A DNA stretch of 64,000 nucleotides from [Pseudopropionibacterium] massiliense (GCF_900607225.1 NZ_LR027842.1:1780396-1844395), one strand, 5' to 3'; positions 17,519 to 27,635 are shown, counted from the first letter of the stretch. The notes: generated by a model from the letters alone, not told the origin. Made by a program: numbers and translations.

Positions 17519-19000
17519 ATGAAGATCGAGCTGGAGAGCGGCGCGTGGATGAGGGGCGAGCCCTTGGTCGACGGCGAAGGTGGCTTCGGGACGGTGTACG
17601 AGGTCCAGGCAGTCGACGGCTCCTCAGCGGTGGCCAAGTTTGTTCCCAAGGCGCCGGGTGCGGAGCGTGAACTCCTCATCGGCGACTCTCTTCGCGCTGC
17701 GGAGTTCCGGAACATCGTGCCGGTGATTGACCGGGGCGAACACGAGGACTTCTGGGTTCTGGTGATGCCTAGAGCCGATAAGTCACTGGCACAGCACTTG
17801 GAAGAGTCTCATGCCCCGTTGGGTCTCTCCGAAGTCGTGTCGATCCTCAGCGATATCGCCACGGCTCTCTCTGACATCGACGGTGCTGTTGTCCATCGGG
17901 ACTTGAAGCCACAGAACGTGTTGCTGCTTGACGGCACATGGTGCGTCGCGGATTTCGGCATCGCGAGATACGCAGAAGCGACGACCTCCGACGATACGCG
18001 CAAGTTCAGTCTCACGCCCCCTTATGGAGCCCCGGAACAGTGGAGAAGTGAGCGCGCGACCAGCGCAACTGACATCTACGCCTTCGGTGTCATCGCGTTC
18101 CAGTTGTTGTCTGGCACACTCCCGTTCGACGGCCCGGACCCTGCGAGTTACAGAGAACAGCACCTCACGGCCAACCCTCCTCCGCTCACTACGGGGACAG
18201 CACGGCTTCGGATACTCATCGAAGAGTGCCTCTACAAGGCACCTCAAGCACGACCCAACGCCACCAATGTCCTGGCCCGGCTGGCTACCGCTGCCGAGGA
18301 ACCTTCCCGTCCGGGACTATCGCGGCTTGCACAGGTGAGCCACGCGGAAGTGCAGCGCAGAGCGCAGAGCCATGCGCATGAGGTGGAGCAGCGCGAAGAA
18401 TCTGAGCGCCGCGCACAGATCTTCGCGGCGGCCGAGCAGTCATTCGGGTCGTTCTCGCAGCCACTGTTGCAGGCCATCGAGGACAACGCTCCTACCGCCA
18501 CGATCGAGGTCGGCGCGGACCGCGGAAAGATGCGGTTCGTGGCCGAGCTTTCTGGAGCCAAACTCGGCGTCAGTCGGCCGCAACCGTCACCCGCTTGGCA
18601 GGGCCCGTTCGACGTCATCGCGTTCGCGAACATCGAAGTCAACTTGGGAGACCGGAACCGAGTGGGTTGGGAAGGCCGCAGTCACTCGCTGTGGTTCTGC
18701 GATGCCCACGAGCAAGGCCGCTTTGCCTGGTACGAAACAGCGTTCATGGGCTCGCCGTTCAGCAGCGGTCATCCTTCGGTCGAACCGTTCTCATGCTCGC
18801 CCGCCGAAGGAGAGGTCGCCTTCCAGAACGTTATCGGCACGATGCAGCTCGCGTGGCCTGTCGAAGAGTTGGATCGTGCGGACCCCACGGAGTTTCTCGA
18901 CCGTTGGATCGGCTGGTTTGCCGACGCTGCCGAACAGCGCCTCGCCCGACCTTCCAGGATGCCGGACAAGCAGCCCAGCGGTTCTTGGCGGCGCGGATGA
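17519..19000 (+). CDS. Soluble serine/threonine protein kinase with an unknown C-terminal domain
   Basis: Residues 1-260 form a eukaryotic-type kinase. It has the glycine loop GEGGFGTVYE (19-28), catalytic Lys40, HRDLKPQN (126-133), DFG (145-147) and APE (171-173). A charged helix rich in Arg/Glu (about 280-320) leads to a ~170-residue C-terminal domain with many aromatic residues. I do not recognise that domain. No membrane helix or PASTA repeat is present, so it is not a cell-wall sensor of the PknB type. It lies inside the accessory island between broken conjugation genes and is itself intact. Kinases in such places can be abortive-infection effectors, but that is inference. Confidence 0.85.
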   Translation: MKIELESGAWMRGEPLVDGEGGFGTVYEVQAVDGSSAVAKFVPKAPGAERELLIGDSLRAAEFRNIVPVIDRGEHEDFWVLVMPRADKSLAQHLEESHAPLGLSEVVSILSDIATALSDIDGAVVHRDLKPQNVLLLDGTWCVADFGIARYAEATTSDDTRKFSLTPPYGAPEQWRSERATSATDIYAFGVIAFQLLSGTLPFDGPDPASYREQHLTANPPPLTTGTARLRILIEECLYKAPQARPNATNVLARLATAAEEPSRPGLSRLAQVSHAEVQRRAQSHAHEVEQREESERRAQIFAAAEQSFGSFSQPLLQAIEDNAPTATIEVGADRGKMRFVAELSGAKLGVSRPQPSPAWQGPFDVIAFANIEVNLGDRNRVGWEGRSHSLWFCDAHEQGRFAWYETAFMGSPFSSGHPSVEPFSCSPAEGEVAFQNVIGTMQLAWPVEELDRADPTEFLDRWIGWFADAAEQRLARPSRMPDKQPSGSWRRG

Positions 19001-19166
19001 TCCTCGATAGCAACTTCGGCGGCTGACAAACGGGCGGGGTCGCACGTTCACGTAAGAGAACCCGAACAGACTGACGAAAGATGCTCGGCGACTACGGAGC
19101 AGCATGCATAGGGCGGCCGTCGGCGATGAGCGGTCACCTCGTGATTACTTCCGGCAACCGTGTGTC

Positions 19167-20633
19167 TCATAGGGTCGGCCCATGTCGGGTCGGGGCAGGT
19201 GGGCGGTGCCGCGAGTGTGGCTCGGGCTGGCTGGCGAGCTGGCGAAGTGCGGCCTCTGCTCTGGCGCGGTCGATCTTCTGCGCCGCGTCATCCGGCACTG
19301 GACCGAGAGGCGTATCCTCGGTGATGCCGTAACGGTCGTGGTAGGCGGCGATGGTGCGGGCGTACCGTCGCCACGCCGCTGCCTTGCGCGGGTCGCGCGG
19401 CGGGTCACCGAGTGGCCGCGTCCAAGCTTCTCCGGCGGCGCGGGCGGTGTCGAGCACAGCGCCGGCGCAGGTCTCGATCAGCTCGCGCCGTTCATCGAGG
19501 GCATGCCGCATATCGGAGGTCATAGGGCCGGCGGCTTCAGGGATCAGCCCGGCGATGAGACGCGGCGCGTAGCGTGTGCGGCCGGAGTCAGCGGAGCGGG
19601 TGGTGGCGTTGGCGAGGCGGTGGTGGATGATGGAGGCGATGTCATCGGCGTCGGTGAACCCGCGAGTCTTGATGAGGCGTGGTAGGAGGGTGTCGACGTT
19701 GTGGTGGTTGGCTTCGGCCCGGCGCAGTTTCGCGGTCAGGGCGCCGAAGGCGTCGGAGTCGATGACGGCTTGCGCTTGGTCGGTGGTGAGTCCGCTGGTG
19801 GTGATGAGGGTGGTCCAGCGGTCGTGTTGGGCTGGGGCGGCGATGGTGTCATATTCGGCGGCGAGTTGGGCGATCGAGCCCCACCGGTCCTGCTCGGTGG
19901 TGATGGTCTCGTGCGCGGACAGCTCAGCACCGCTGTGTTGCAGCACGCCGTAGAGGACCGTGCGGGCGGTGGCGTCGGGATTGTCGCCCGGATGCGGAGT
20001 GGCGTGACCGTCGGGGCGGTCAAGGATCACGCAAGCCAGGTTCGACTCCCGTCCGCGCGTCATCGCGACATACAGGTTCTCTCGCGTGGTGGTGGGTTCG
20101 ACGAGGACGTGGGCGGTGTCGGCGGTGATGCCCTGGGCGCGGTGGGCGGTGTCGGCGTAGCCGAGGTCGACGTGCTCAGCCACGTACTCGGCGGGCAGCA
20201 CGATGCTGTTGCCGAACCGGGCACCGGGTGGGCGGATCGTGACCGGCCCGTCGCCACGAACTTGGCTGATGGTCCAGGTTTGACTGTTGCGGACCCACCC
20301 GTGCCGGTTTCGCAGCCGCCGGTCGTTGTGGCGGGTGATGATCGTGTCCCCGACTCCTGTCATGGACCCGTCGGACAGGGTGATTTCAGGTCCGGGCTTC
20401 AACGTGCCGTCAAGGATGAGAGCGGCGCGGGCGCGGACGTTGAGGGTGGTGACGTTCTCGCGGGTTTCGGCGATCAGCACCGACGCCAAACCCTGCTGCC
20501 GGTCGTGGCGCCAGGCGGTGTAGGCGGCATCGGTCATGGCATCGGCGTCGCCATCGTGGATGCGATGGTGGTCGAGGTAGGTATCGATGACCGGGGTGCG
20601 GCCGTGCCGCAGCTCCAGGGACGCGGTCTTCTC
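19167..20633 (-). pseudogene. C-terminal remnant of a MobF/TraA-type conjugative relaxase-helicase
   Basis: This encodes the end of a TrwC/TraA-like protein: the last part of the second RecA-like helicase lobe and the long C-terminal extension. The helicase part shows VLIAETRENV, NVRARAAL, DTIITRHNDRR, LGYADTAHRAQGITAD and ENLYVAMTRGRE. The frame stays open upstream of the first ATG (20537) to a stop at 20634-20636, reading KTASLELRHGRTPVIDTYLD, so the protein once continued. The relaxase domain and the Walker A motif are missing. The break point meets the transposase remnant on the opposite strand. It is evidence of a lost conjugative or mobilisable element. Confidence 0.8.
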
Positions 20634-20636
20634 TCA

Positions 20637-21141
20637 GGCGTGCGTAAAGCGGTGAACATCGACCATCTCAGGAGAATCGTCGCGGTCACAGATCAACAGG
20701 CTGAACGCGCGGAGGCTGAAGCGATGCTCGATGGCATCAGCCTGATCGATCACCTGACTGATCCCGAGGCTGGTGAGATCGTTGCGATCACGTTGGTCAC
20801 CGACGACGGTGGACCATTGCGCTCGTTCCGGTTCGAACACTGCATCACGGTCCATCCCGAGCTGTGTCATGTCCGCACGCGTGTAAGGCCCCCGGGCAGC
20901 ACGGTGTCCGTGAACGCGCCTTCCAGAGTTTGAAGTACGAGCTCCTCTACCGCGAGTAGATCAATGATGCGCTCGACCTGGTCCGAGCAGCCGATGACGA
21001 GACCGCGTCTAATTTAATAGCGTCCGCCCGCACCAAGCCCTGGCCTGGAACCGGCCCTCAGACGTTCACCGCGGCCTGGCCGATCCGACCATCCCGACCA
21101 TCCGCAACGCTCGCGAGCCCGAAATCCTGCCAATCACTTGA
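20637..21141 (+). pseudogene. IS3/IS481-type transposase remnant (rve domain, C-terminal part)
   Basis: The readable stretch begins near VRKAVNIDHLRRIVAVTDQQ and contains LIDHLTDPEAGEIVAITLVTDDGG and SFRFEHCITVHPELCHVRTRVRPPG. This is the tail of the integrase core of an actinobacterial IS3-like transposase. After RVRPPG the frame is broken. The next expected blocks (QSLKYELLYRE, INDALDLV, ALAWNRP, GLADPTIPTI) appear in shifting frames with an internal TAG, ending in a TGA at 21139-21141. The N-terminal half and both terminal repeats are absent. It is an old, multiply damaged copy. Confidence 0.7.
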
Positions 21142-21366
21142 CGTGGGACGCCATACAACAGGTGCGAACCAGCCAAACGACGCATACTCAACCGCGCCTT
21201 GTTCATCTGCATCACCCTCGACGACGATGAGAACGCCACCTACACCCCCGATTAGCCCACAGCCAGCATCTTCGCCTACGCCAGCACCGAGGCTCTGGCG
21301 CAATTCACCGCAAAACAAATTTGCCCCACCATCAGGCAGGGCAAATTTCGATTTGCTCATCTTACG
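21142..21366. other. Non-coding stretch between transposase remnant and tRNA-Ala
   Basis: No intact gene is visible. A short plus-strand run reads RRILNRALFICITLDDDE before stopping, which may be debris of another element protein. This is where the island meets the 3' end of the tRNA, so any right-hand attachment core should lie in or beside the tRNA itself. Confidence 0.4.
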
Positions 21367-21439
21367 TGGAGCTAAGGGGATTCGAACCCCTGACCTCTTC
21401 CATGCCATGGAAGCGCGCTACCAACTGCGCCATAGCCCC
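21367..21439 (-). tRNA. tRNA-Ala (anticodon GGC)
   Basis: The minus strand reads GGGGCTATGGCGCAGTTGG and onward as a complete cloverleaf of 73 nt. The acceptor stem GGGGCTA pairs with TAGCTCC, the discriminator is A, and CCA is not encoded. The anticodon stem CTTCC/GGAAG encloses a loop ATGGCAT, so the anticodon is GGC (Ala). The T-arm reads GGGGTTCGAATCCCC. The accessory island lies at its 3' side, the usual side for integrase-mediated insertion. A copy with one mismatch is at 55197-55269. Confidence 0.95.
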
Positions 21440-21454
21440 GAGAGCTGTCCCAGA

Positions 21455-22774
21455 CTATCGGATGCTCTCCCCTGTTGGCAAAGCGGCCCTGGCCGCCTGT
21501 TTCAGGGCCGCTGCGATGGTCTCCATGGCGGCGTCGTCGTGGGCGGCGGAGAGGAACCACGCCTCGAAGGCCGACGGTGGCAGCGCCACTCCCCCGTCCA
21601 GCATCGCGTGGAAGAACCGCCCGTAGGCCGCGGTGTCCTGGTCCTGGGCGTCTGCGTAGTCGATGACGGGCTTCTCCCGGAAGAACACGGAGAACAGGTT
21701 CCCGGCGTTCTGGATGACGTGGGGCACCCCGGCCCCGGTCAGTGCGTCACCGACCAGCCGCTGCAGCTCGGCGGAGCGGGCGTCGACCCTGTCGTAGACC
21801 TCCGGTTTCGCCAGGTCGAGGGTGGCTATCCCGGCCGCGGTGGCGAGGGGATTCCCGGAGAGCGTGCCCGCCTGGTAGACGGGGCCGAGAGGGGCCAGCA
21901 GATCCATGATCTCCCTGCGACCCCCGACCGCCGCGAGAGGCATGCCACCGCCGACCACCTTCCCGAAGGTGATCAGGTCGGGCACCCACTCCGGGGCCTC
22001 GACCCCCGCTTCGAAACCCCACCAGCCGGAGGCTCCGACACGGAAACCGGTGAGCACCTCGTCGAGGATCATGAGCGCCCCGTGCTCGGCGGTCAGCCGG
22101 CGGATCTCGGCGTTGAATCCCTCGGCCGGGGTGACGACCCCCATGTTCGCGGGTGCGGCCTCCGTGATGACCGCCGCGATCTGCCCGCCGATCCGTTCAA
22201 ACAGCGAACGCAGTTCGTCGAAGTCGTTGTAGGCAAGCACGATGGTGTCGGCCGCGGCAGCCACCGTCACCCCGGCGCTTCCCGGTAGCCCCTGGGTGGC
22301 CACACCCGATCCGGCGGCGGCCAGCAGCGCATCCGAGTGGCCGTGATAGCAGCCCGCGAACTTGACGATCTTGTCGCGGCCCGTGGCGCCGCGGGCGATC
22401 CGCACCGCGGTCATGGTGGCCTCCGTGCCGGTGGAGACCAGCCTCACGTGTTCCGCGACGGGAACCCGGGCACGGATCCGCTCGGCGAGCTCCACCTCCG
22501 CGCCCGTCGGTGCCCCGAAACTGAGGCCCCTGGCGGCCGCCTCCTGCACGGCCGCGACGACCTGAGGATGGGCGTGCCCGAGCAGCGCCGGCCCCCAGGA
22601 ACACACGAGATCGACGTAGCTGGTGCCGTCGACGTCGGTCACTCGGCAACCGGATGCCTGCTTGATGAAACGCGGCGTGCCACCCACGGACGCGAATGCC
22701 CGCACGGGCGAGTTGACCCCGCCCGGGATCGCCTCGCAGGCCCGTGTCATCCATTCCTGGTTCAGTCCAGCCAT
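21455..22774 (-). CDS. hemL: Glutamate-1-semialdehyde 2,1-aminomutase
   Basis: This PLP enzyme moves the amino group of glutamate-1-semialdehyde to make 5-aminolevulinate, the second step of the C5 haem route. The 439-residue protein shows the N-terminal [12 protein letters not shown] block, the cofactor region [14 protein letters not shown] and [16 protein letters not shown] [11 protein letters not shown]. The Schiff-base lysine is in [13 protein letters not shown], and the distal blocks [12 protein letters not shown] and FFRE are also present. The ATG at 22774 has GGAGG upstream and overlaps the end of hemB by 13 bases. It is the last gene of the hemE-hemY-hemCD-hemB-hemL run. Confidence 0.97.
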   Translation of the reverse strand: MAGLNQEWMTRACEAIPGGVNSPVRAFASVGGTPRFIKQASGCRVTDVDGTSYVDLVCSWGPALLGHAHPQVVAAVQEAAARGLSFGAPTGAEVELAERIRARVPVAEHVRLVSTGTEATMTAVRIARGATGRDKIVKFAGCYHGHSDALLAAAGSGVATQGLPGSAGVTVAAAADTIVLAYNDFDELRSLFERIGGQIAAVITEAAPANMGVVTPAEGFNAEIRRLTAEHGALMILDEVLTGFRVGASGWWGFEAGVEAPEWVPDLITFGKVVGGGMPLAAVGGRREIMDLLAPLGPVYQAGTLSGNPLATAAGIATLDLAKPEVYDRVDARSAELQRLVGDALTGAGVPHVIQNAGNLFSVFFREKPVIDYADAQDQDTAAYGRFFHAMLDGGVALPPSAFEAWFLSAAHDDAAMETIAAALKQAARAALPTGESIR

Positions 22775-23724
22775 TCGGCAACCTCCAACGCCCAGTAGGT
22801 GAGCACCACATCGGCGCCCGAGCGAACGATACTCGTGATCGACTCCTGGATGGCGGCGCGCCGGTCGATCCATCCGCGTTCTGCCGCCGCCTCGATCATG
22901 GCGTACTCCCCCGACACCTGATAGGCCGCCACCGGAACCTTCGAGACGGCGGCCACATCGGCGAGCACGTCGAGGTAGTGGCTGGCGGGTTTGACCATCA
23001 CCATGTCGGCGCCCTCCGACAGGTCCAGCAGCGCCTCCCTGAGGCCCTCGCGGCGGTTCGCTGGATCCTGCTGGTAGGTGCGGCGATCCCCCTGGAGAGA
23101 TGAGCCGACCGCCTCCCGGAACGGCCCGTAGAACGCGGAGGCGTACTTCGCTGAGTAGGCCAGGATCCCGACGTCCTCGAAACCGGCCGCGTCCAGCCCG
23201 GCGCGGATCACCCGGATCTGACCGTCCATCATCCCCGATGGCGCCACGACGTGCGTGCCGGCCCGGGCCTGCGCCACCGCCTGCTGCGCGTAGGCATCGC
23301 AGGTCTCGTCATTGATCACGCGGCCGTCCTCGGCGAGGAAACCGCAGTGCCCGTGGCTGGCGAACTCGTCCAGGCACACATCCGACATGATCACCAGATC
23401 ATCGCCCACCGCTTCCCGGCAGGCGGTGATGGCACGCTGTTCGATGCCGTCGGGCGCCCAGGCCTGCGTGCCCCGCGGGTCCTTGTCCGCATCATCGGGC
23501 ACCCCGAACACCATGACCCCCCCCAGCCCCGCCTCTACCGCCGATCGTGCGATGTCACCGATCTGTTCGACGGTGTGCCGCCGCACCCCCGGCATGGCGC
23601 CGATCTCGGCGGGGGACTCGCCGACGAAGACGGGCAGGACGAGCTGCGCCGGGCGCGGCCGGGTTTCGCGGACCAGTTTTCTCATGGCGGCGGTGGTGCG
23701 TAGCCTGCGTGGGCGCTCGATCAT
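22762..23724 (-). CDS. hemB: Porphobilinogen synthase (5-aminolevulinate dehydratase)
   Basis: The enzyme condenses two 5-aminolevulinate molecules to porphobilinogen. The 320-residue chain carries the metal-binding block [15 protein letters not shown] and the ND motif after it. Both substrate lysines are visible, in [15 protein letters not shown] and MVMVKPA. It ends with the expected SGEYAM and aromatic segments. The ATG overlaps the hemCD stop by four bases (ATGA), so translation is probably coupled. The cysteine-rich block suggests a zinc-type rather than a magnesium-only catalytic site. Confidence 0.97.
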   Translation of the reverse strand: MIERPRRLRTTAAMRKLVRETRPRPAQLVLPVFVGESPAEIGAMPGVRRHTVEQIGDIARSAVEAGLGGVMVFGVPDDADKDPRGTQAWAPDGIEQRAITACREAVGDDLVIMSDVCLDEFASHGHCGFLAEDGRVINDETCDAYAQQAVAQARAGTHVVAPSGMMDGQIRVIRAGLDAAGFEDVGILAYSAKYASAFYGPFREAVGSSLQGDRRTYQQDPANRREGLREALLDLSEGADMVMVKPASHYLDVLADVAAVSKVPVAAYQVSGEYAMIEAAAERGWIDRRAAIQESITSIVRSGADVVLTYWALEVAEWLD

Positions 23725-25328
23725 GCGTTTCCCTTCCCAACCAGTTCGGCGGCGGCCCTTGCGACCGCCTCCGCGTCGGGGGACGGCGAGACACTGGCCG
23801 CCACCCCAAGTTCATTCAACACCTTCGCGGTGGGTTGTCCGATGGCCAGCACCCGGGTTTCCTCCGGCCAGCCCAGCCGTTGGTCGATCACCCGCGCCAC
23901 CGAGCCAGCGGTCACGACCACTGCCGCGAACTCCCCGGCCCTCCAGCGGGCCGCCAGTTCGGCGGGTTCCCGGGTCGCCTCCATCGTGTAGACGGGGAAG
24001 ACATCGACCTGCCAGCCCAGCTCCCGCAAACCCTCGGGAAGATCCGGTTTGGACAGCGCCGATCCCGGGATCACCACCCGTCCCGTGCCGGCCGGGAACT
24101 CCTCGACGAGTCCTGCCGCGCTGGCCTTCCCGGGGACGAGATCCACCGCATACCCGGCCGCTTCCAGGGCCGCTGCGGTCGCCTTACCGACGGCGGCGAT
24201 CCGCCCGGGCAGCCGGACACCCAGCCCCTGAAGGGCCTCGACGGTACGGACGGAGGTGACCACCGACCAGTCTGCCTGCCCGAGGTCGAGCCCGTCGACC
24301 AGCACCACCGGAGCCTGCACCGGGAAGGTCGTGACCTCCAGTCCGGCGGCGTTCAGCGCCTTCGAGAGCGCGCCCGCCTCGCGGGGAAGAAACACCCTGC
24401 GTCCCCCGGCCTGGGGCCACAGGTCCGCGTCGTCGTGGAACTCGGCCAGCCGGGAGGCGCGGGTGGCGTCCAGCTGGGTCACGTCGGCGGCGCCGAGGGC
24501 GAGCAGCCGGGAGGCGGCGGTTCTTCCCGCACCGGAAATCAGCGGCACCTCGGCTCTGGCCTGGCGGGTGCCGTCGGCGGAGTGCACCCCCGCTGCCAGC
24601 CCGTCGCCGGTCCCGAGGGCCGCTATCGGGGCCGCGCAGCCACCGCCCAGGGCTGCCAGGACAGCCCGTTCCTCGGTGACCGCGAGTCGCGTGTCCGCGT
24701 CCTCTAGGGCTTCGAGGACGGCGATCAGGGCGGCATCACCGGCCCGGCACTCAACCCCGAGCGCCCCCTGCCCGGGTGCGGGCAGGATGGGCAGTTCCTC
24801 GGTGATCCGTCCCGCAAGCCCGAGGCGGCGCAGCCCCGCCGCGGCCAGCACCACCGCATCCAGGTCGCCGGAGGTCACCCGGGACAGCCGGGTGTCGATG
24901 TTGCCGCGGATGTCGACGAAGACCAGGTCGGGACGCAGGGCCCGCAGCTGCGCCACCCGCCGCGGCGACCCGGTGCCCACCCGGGCCCCCCTTGGTAGCT
25001 CGGCCAGGCTCAGGCCGTCGCGGGAGCACAGCGCGTCGCGGGGGGATTCCCGCTCCGGGGTGGCGGCGATCACCAGTCCGGGGACGGGTTCGACCGGGAG
25101 GTCCTTCAGGGAGTGGACGGCCAGGTCCACTTCTCCCCTGAGCAGCGCGGAACGCAGCTCCGCGGCGAACACCCCGAGCCCGGAGAGTCGGGTCAGCGAC
25201 CCGCGTTCGTGATCGCCGCGGGTGCGGATGGTGACGATCTCCACCTCGTGTCCGAGGGCGCGGAGCTGGTCGGCCACCCAGGTGGACTGGGTCACCGCCA
25301 GGGTGGATGCGCGCGTTCCCAGCCTCAT
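23721..25328 (-). CDS. hemC-hemD: Fused hydroxymethylbilane synthase and uroporphyrinogen-III synthase
   Basis: Residues 1-~300 are HemC. They carry the active-site HSLKDLP block with Lys75 and Asp76, the RGNIDTRLSR arginine motif, and Cys231 in LGGGCAAPIAA for the dipyrromethane cofactor. From about residue 305 (RRVFLPREAGALSK) to the end is a HemD domain with the weak but typical TSVRTVEAL and VTAGSVARV segments. The fusion would turn porphobilinogen into uroporphyrinogen III within one polypeptide. The 535-residue length suits the sum of both domains. It overlaps its neighbours by four bases on each side. A second, catalytically altered fusion lies at 30765-32390. Confidence 0.95.
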   Translation of the reverse strand: MRLGTRASTLAVTQSTWVADQLRALGHEVEIVTIRTRGDHERGSLTRLSGLGVFAAELRSALLRGEVDLAVHSLKDLPVEPVPGLVIAATPERESPRDALCSRDGLSLAELPRGARVGTGSPRRVAQLRALRPDLVFVDIRGNIDTRLSRVTSGDLDAVVLAAAGLRRLGLAGRITEELPILPAPGQGALGVECRAGDAALIAVLEALEDADTRLAVTEERAVLAALGGGCAAPIAALGTGDGLAAGVHSADGTRQARAEVPLISGAGRTAASRLLALGAADVTQLDATRASRLAEFHDDADLWPQAGGRRVFLPREAGALSKALNAAGLEVTTFPVQAPVVLVDGLDLGQADWSVVTSVRTVEALQGLGVRLPGRIAAVGKATAAALEAAGYAVDLVPGKASAAGLVEEFPAGTGRVVIPGSALSKPDLPEGLRELGWQVDVFPVYTMEATREPAELAARWRAGEFAAVVVTAGSVARVIDQRLGWPEETRVLAIGQPTAKVLNELGVAASVSPSPDAEAVARAAAELVGKGNA

Positions 25329-26575
25329 GCTGCCGCCTCCAGTCCGGATGCGATTGCGGCCTCTATTCCATTGCCCGCCACCCAGGCCCCCGCCACCTTG
25401 ATGTTGGTGGGAAGGGATTCCAGCAGCCCGGCCCGTTCCGTGGCCGGGAGCACCCTAGGTACGGCGGGCCAGCGCACCAAGGCGTGGTCACGGAGCACCA
25501 GGTTCTCGCACCCGAGCAGCAGGCGGGCATCGGCCAGGGCCTGCTCCCGGGTGGGGTTGGCGTCGGGTGCGTAGCTGAGGCGGATCAGCTCCACCTCGCC
25601 GCGGCTCCAGGGCCATTTCGCCGAGTAGTGGGTCAGCGCCCGGGCTCCGAGCCCCGGGATCGGCTGGCCGAGCATCACCCCGGAACCGACCGGCGCCCCC
25701 GCCAGCGGCTCGGGTTCCAGCGCCAGGACCGCATTGACCGAGGTCCCCGTCGCGGGTGCCGATGCGGTGATTCCCAGCCCGCCGAGCAGTTCCGCGGCGG
25801 GGCGGGCGGGGCAGGCCAGGATCACGCGGTCGGCCTCCAGCCGGTCACCGCCTGCGGTGACCGTCGCGTCGCGTCCGATCCCGGTGACGCGGGCACCGAG
25901 CCGGATCTTTCCGCCGTTGCCCCGGATGTCGGAGGCCAGGGCCTCGACGAGGCGGATCAAACCCCCGATGGGTTGGGCGACGGTGGAGCGGCTGCCGCGG
26001 GCTGCCGCGACTTTCGCGTACAGGGAGCCGGGTCCCCTCAGGCCGGGCGCGAACTGCGCCAGCGGCATCTGGTCGGGTTCCATCCGGTAGACGGTCCGGG
26101 TCACGGGGGCCACCAGCCGGTCGGTGACGGCCCGGCCGAGGCGCGCGGTCACCAGTTCGCCGACGGTGGCGGCGCCGGCCCCGATCTCGTCGCCGAGTCC
26201 GGGTTCGGCCAGTGCCGTTGCCAGGTCCGTGCCGTCCAGAGCGGCAGTCAGGGCCGGATCATCCGGGTCGGCGGGGATGCCCAGTACTCCGTCGGCGCCA
26301 GGCCAGGACCGCGTGGCGGACCAGCGGATGTGCGGTCCCCCCGTGGGGGCGGCGACCTCCAGCCCGAGGGTCGCGCACAGTTCGTCCGCGATTCCCAGGC
26401 GACGGGCGTAGGCCTCGGCCCCGCCGTCGATCACTTTCCCGGCTATCGTCAGCGGCGCCACCATCCCGCCGATCCGTTCCGAGGCCTCCAGGACGACAAC
26501 CTCGGCGCCCGCGCGGGCCAGCCGGTGGGCGGCCGCCAGCCCGGCCACCCCGGCCCCGACGATCACGGCCCTCAC
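25325..26575 (-). CDS. hemY: HemY-type oxidase (coproporphyrinogen-III / protoporphyrinogen oxidase)
   Basis: This FAD-dependent amine-oxidase-fold enzyme starts VRAVIVGAGVAGLAAAHRLA (GxGxxG dinucleotide site) and continues EVVVLEASERIGGM. It ends near NIKVAGAWVAGNGIEAAIASG, the second FAD contact. In Gram-positive bacteria that also have HemQ, HemY makes coproporphyrin III from coproporphyrinogen III. The presence of hemQ here points to that activity. The GTG start at 26575 overlaps the hemE stop (GTGA). The longer open frame upstream is a shadow of hemE. The protein is 416 residues, slightly short for the family. Confidence 0.93.
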   Translation of the reverse strand: MRAVIVGAGVAGLAAAHRLARAGAEVVVLEASERIGGMVAPLTIAGKVIDGGAEAYARRLGIADELCATLGLEVAAPTGGPHIRWSATRSWPGADGVLGIPADPDDPALTAALDGTDLATALAEPGLGDEIGAGAATVGELVTARLGRAVTDRLVAPVTRTVYRMEPDQMPLAQFAPGLRGPGSLYAKVAAARGSRSTVAQPIGGLIRLVEALASDIRGNGGKIRLGARVTGIGRDATVTAGGDRLEADRVILACPARPAAELLGGLGITASAPATGTSVNAVLALEPEPLAGAPVGSGVMLGQPIPGLGARALTHYSAKWPWSRGEVELIRLSYAPDANPTREQALADARLLLGCENLVLRDHALVRWPAVPRVLPATERAGLLESLPTNIKVAGAWVAGNGIEAAIASGLEAAA

Positions 26576-27588
26576 AGCTCGTGTACCAGGGCGACGAGGT
26601 CGGTCAGCACCGCGGGATCGGTCTCGGGCGGTACACCGTGCCCGAGGTTGACCACGTGGGCGGGAGCGGATCGGCCTCGCTCGACGACATCCCTGGTGTG
26701 GGCGGCGAGGTTCTCCCAGCCCGCGGCCAGTCGCGCGGGATCGATGTTGCCCTGGAGCACCTTTCCGGGCAGGCGGCGCGCGGCCTCGTCCAGGGGGATG
26801 CGGTGGTCGATCCCGATCGCCTCGGATCCGCATTCGGCCATGGCCTCCAGCAGGTGTCCGGTTCCGGTGCCGAAGTGGATGCGGGGCACGGAAACGCTCT
26901 CCAGCGCCCGCCGAGAGTAGGGGGCGACCCGGGTGGTGTAGTCGGCCAGGCAGAGCGTCCCGACCCAGGAGTCGAACAGCTGCACCGCCCGCGCCCCGGC
27001 CGCAACCTGGATGCGCAGGAACTCACCCGACAGGTCGGCGCACCAGCTGAGAAGCCGGTCCCACGCCGCGGGCTCGGAGTGCATGAAGGCCCGCGCCCCC
27101 AGGTGATCGCGGGCGCCGCGTCCCTCCACCAAATAGGCGGCCAGGGTGAAGGGGGCACCCGCGAACCCGATCACCGGCGTGTCCTCGCCGAGTTCCGCGA
27201 CGGCCAGCGCCACCGCCTTCTCCACGGCCGATGCTTCGAGGATTCGGCGCTCCACCAACCTGTTCACCTCCGCGACGCTGTTCACCGGTTGTTCGAAAAC
27301 CGGCCCCACCCCGGCGGTGATCGTCACGTCGACGCCCGCGAGCGCCAAGGGGACCATGATGTCGGAGAAGAACACGGCCGCGTCCACGCCGTGGCGGCGC
27401 ACCGGCTGGCAGGTTATCTCGGCGGCCAGTTCGGGTTTGAGGCAGGCATCCAGCATCGCGACGCCCTGTCTCGCATTGCGGTACTCTGGCAGCGATCGCC
27501 CGGCCTGACGCATGAACCACACGGGCAGACGTTCCGGCCGACGGCCCTCGAGGGCGGCCAGAAGGGTAGGCTGATCGCTTCTTGTCAT
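26572..27588 (-). CDS. hemE: Uroporphyrinogen decarboxylase
   Basis: The enzyme removes four acetate carboxyls from uroporphyrinogen III to give coproporphyrinogen III. The 338-residue protein has the substrate-binding PVWFMRQAGRSLPEY block near residue 20, FFSDIMVPLALAG with the catalytic Asp, and GFAGAPFTLA. The distal blocks QLFDSWVG, HFGTGTGHLL, GIDHRIPLDEA and LQGNIDP follow. ATG at 27588 was taken; a second ATG seven codons earlier is less typical. It is the first gene of the leftward haem operon. Its start faces hemA across 47 bp, so both promoters must overlap there. Confidence 0.97.
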   Translation of the reverse strand: MTRSDQPTLLAALEGRRPERLPVWFMRQAGRSLPEYRNARQGVAMLDACLKPELAAEITCQPVRRHGVDAAVFFSDIMVPLALAGVDVTITAGVGPVFEQPVNSVAEVNRLVERRILEASAVEKAVALAVAELGEDTPVIGFAGAPFTLAAYLVEGRGARDHLGARAFMHSEPAAWDRLLSWCADLSGEFLRIQVAAGARAVQLFDSWVGTLCLADYTTRVAPYSRRALESVSVPRIHFGTGTGHLLEAMAECGSEAIGIDHRIPLDEAARRLPGKVLQGNIDPARLAAGWENLAAHTRDVVERGRSAPAHVVNLGHGVPPETDPAVLTDLVALVHEL

Positions 27589-27635
27589 GGCCGAATTCTG
27601 CCCTATCACCAGAAATCTGGTTCACTGGAGCCACT

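Noticed and set aside
19701-20933. Plus-strand open frame of 410 codons
   Set aside because: Most of it is the antisense of the relaxase tail; only the last ~100 codons (from about 20,637) are real transposase sequence.
25325-26833. Long start for the HemY gene at 26833
   Set aside because: The first 86 codons are arginine/proline-rich antisense-like sequence inside hemE; the GxGxxG motif begins right after the GTG at 26575.
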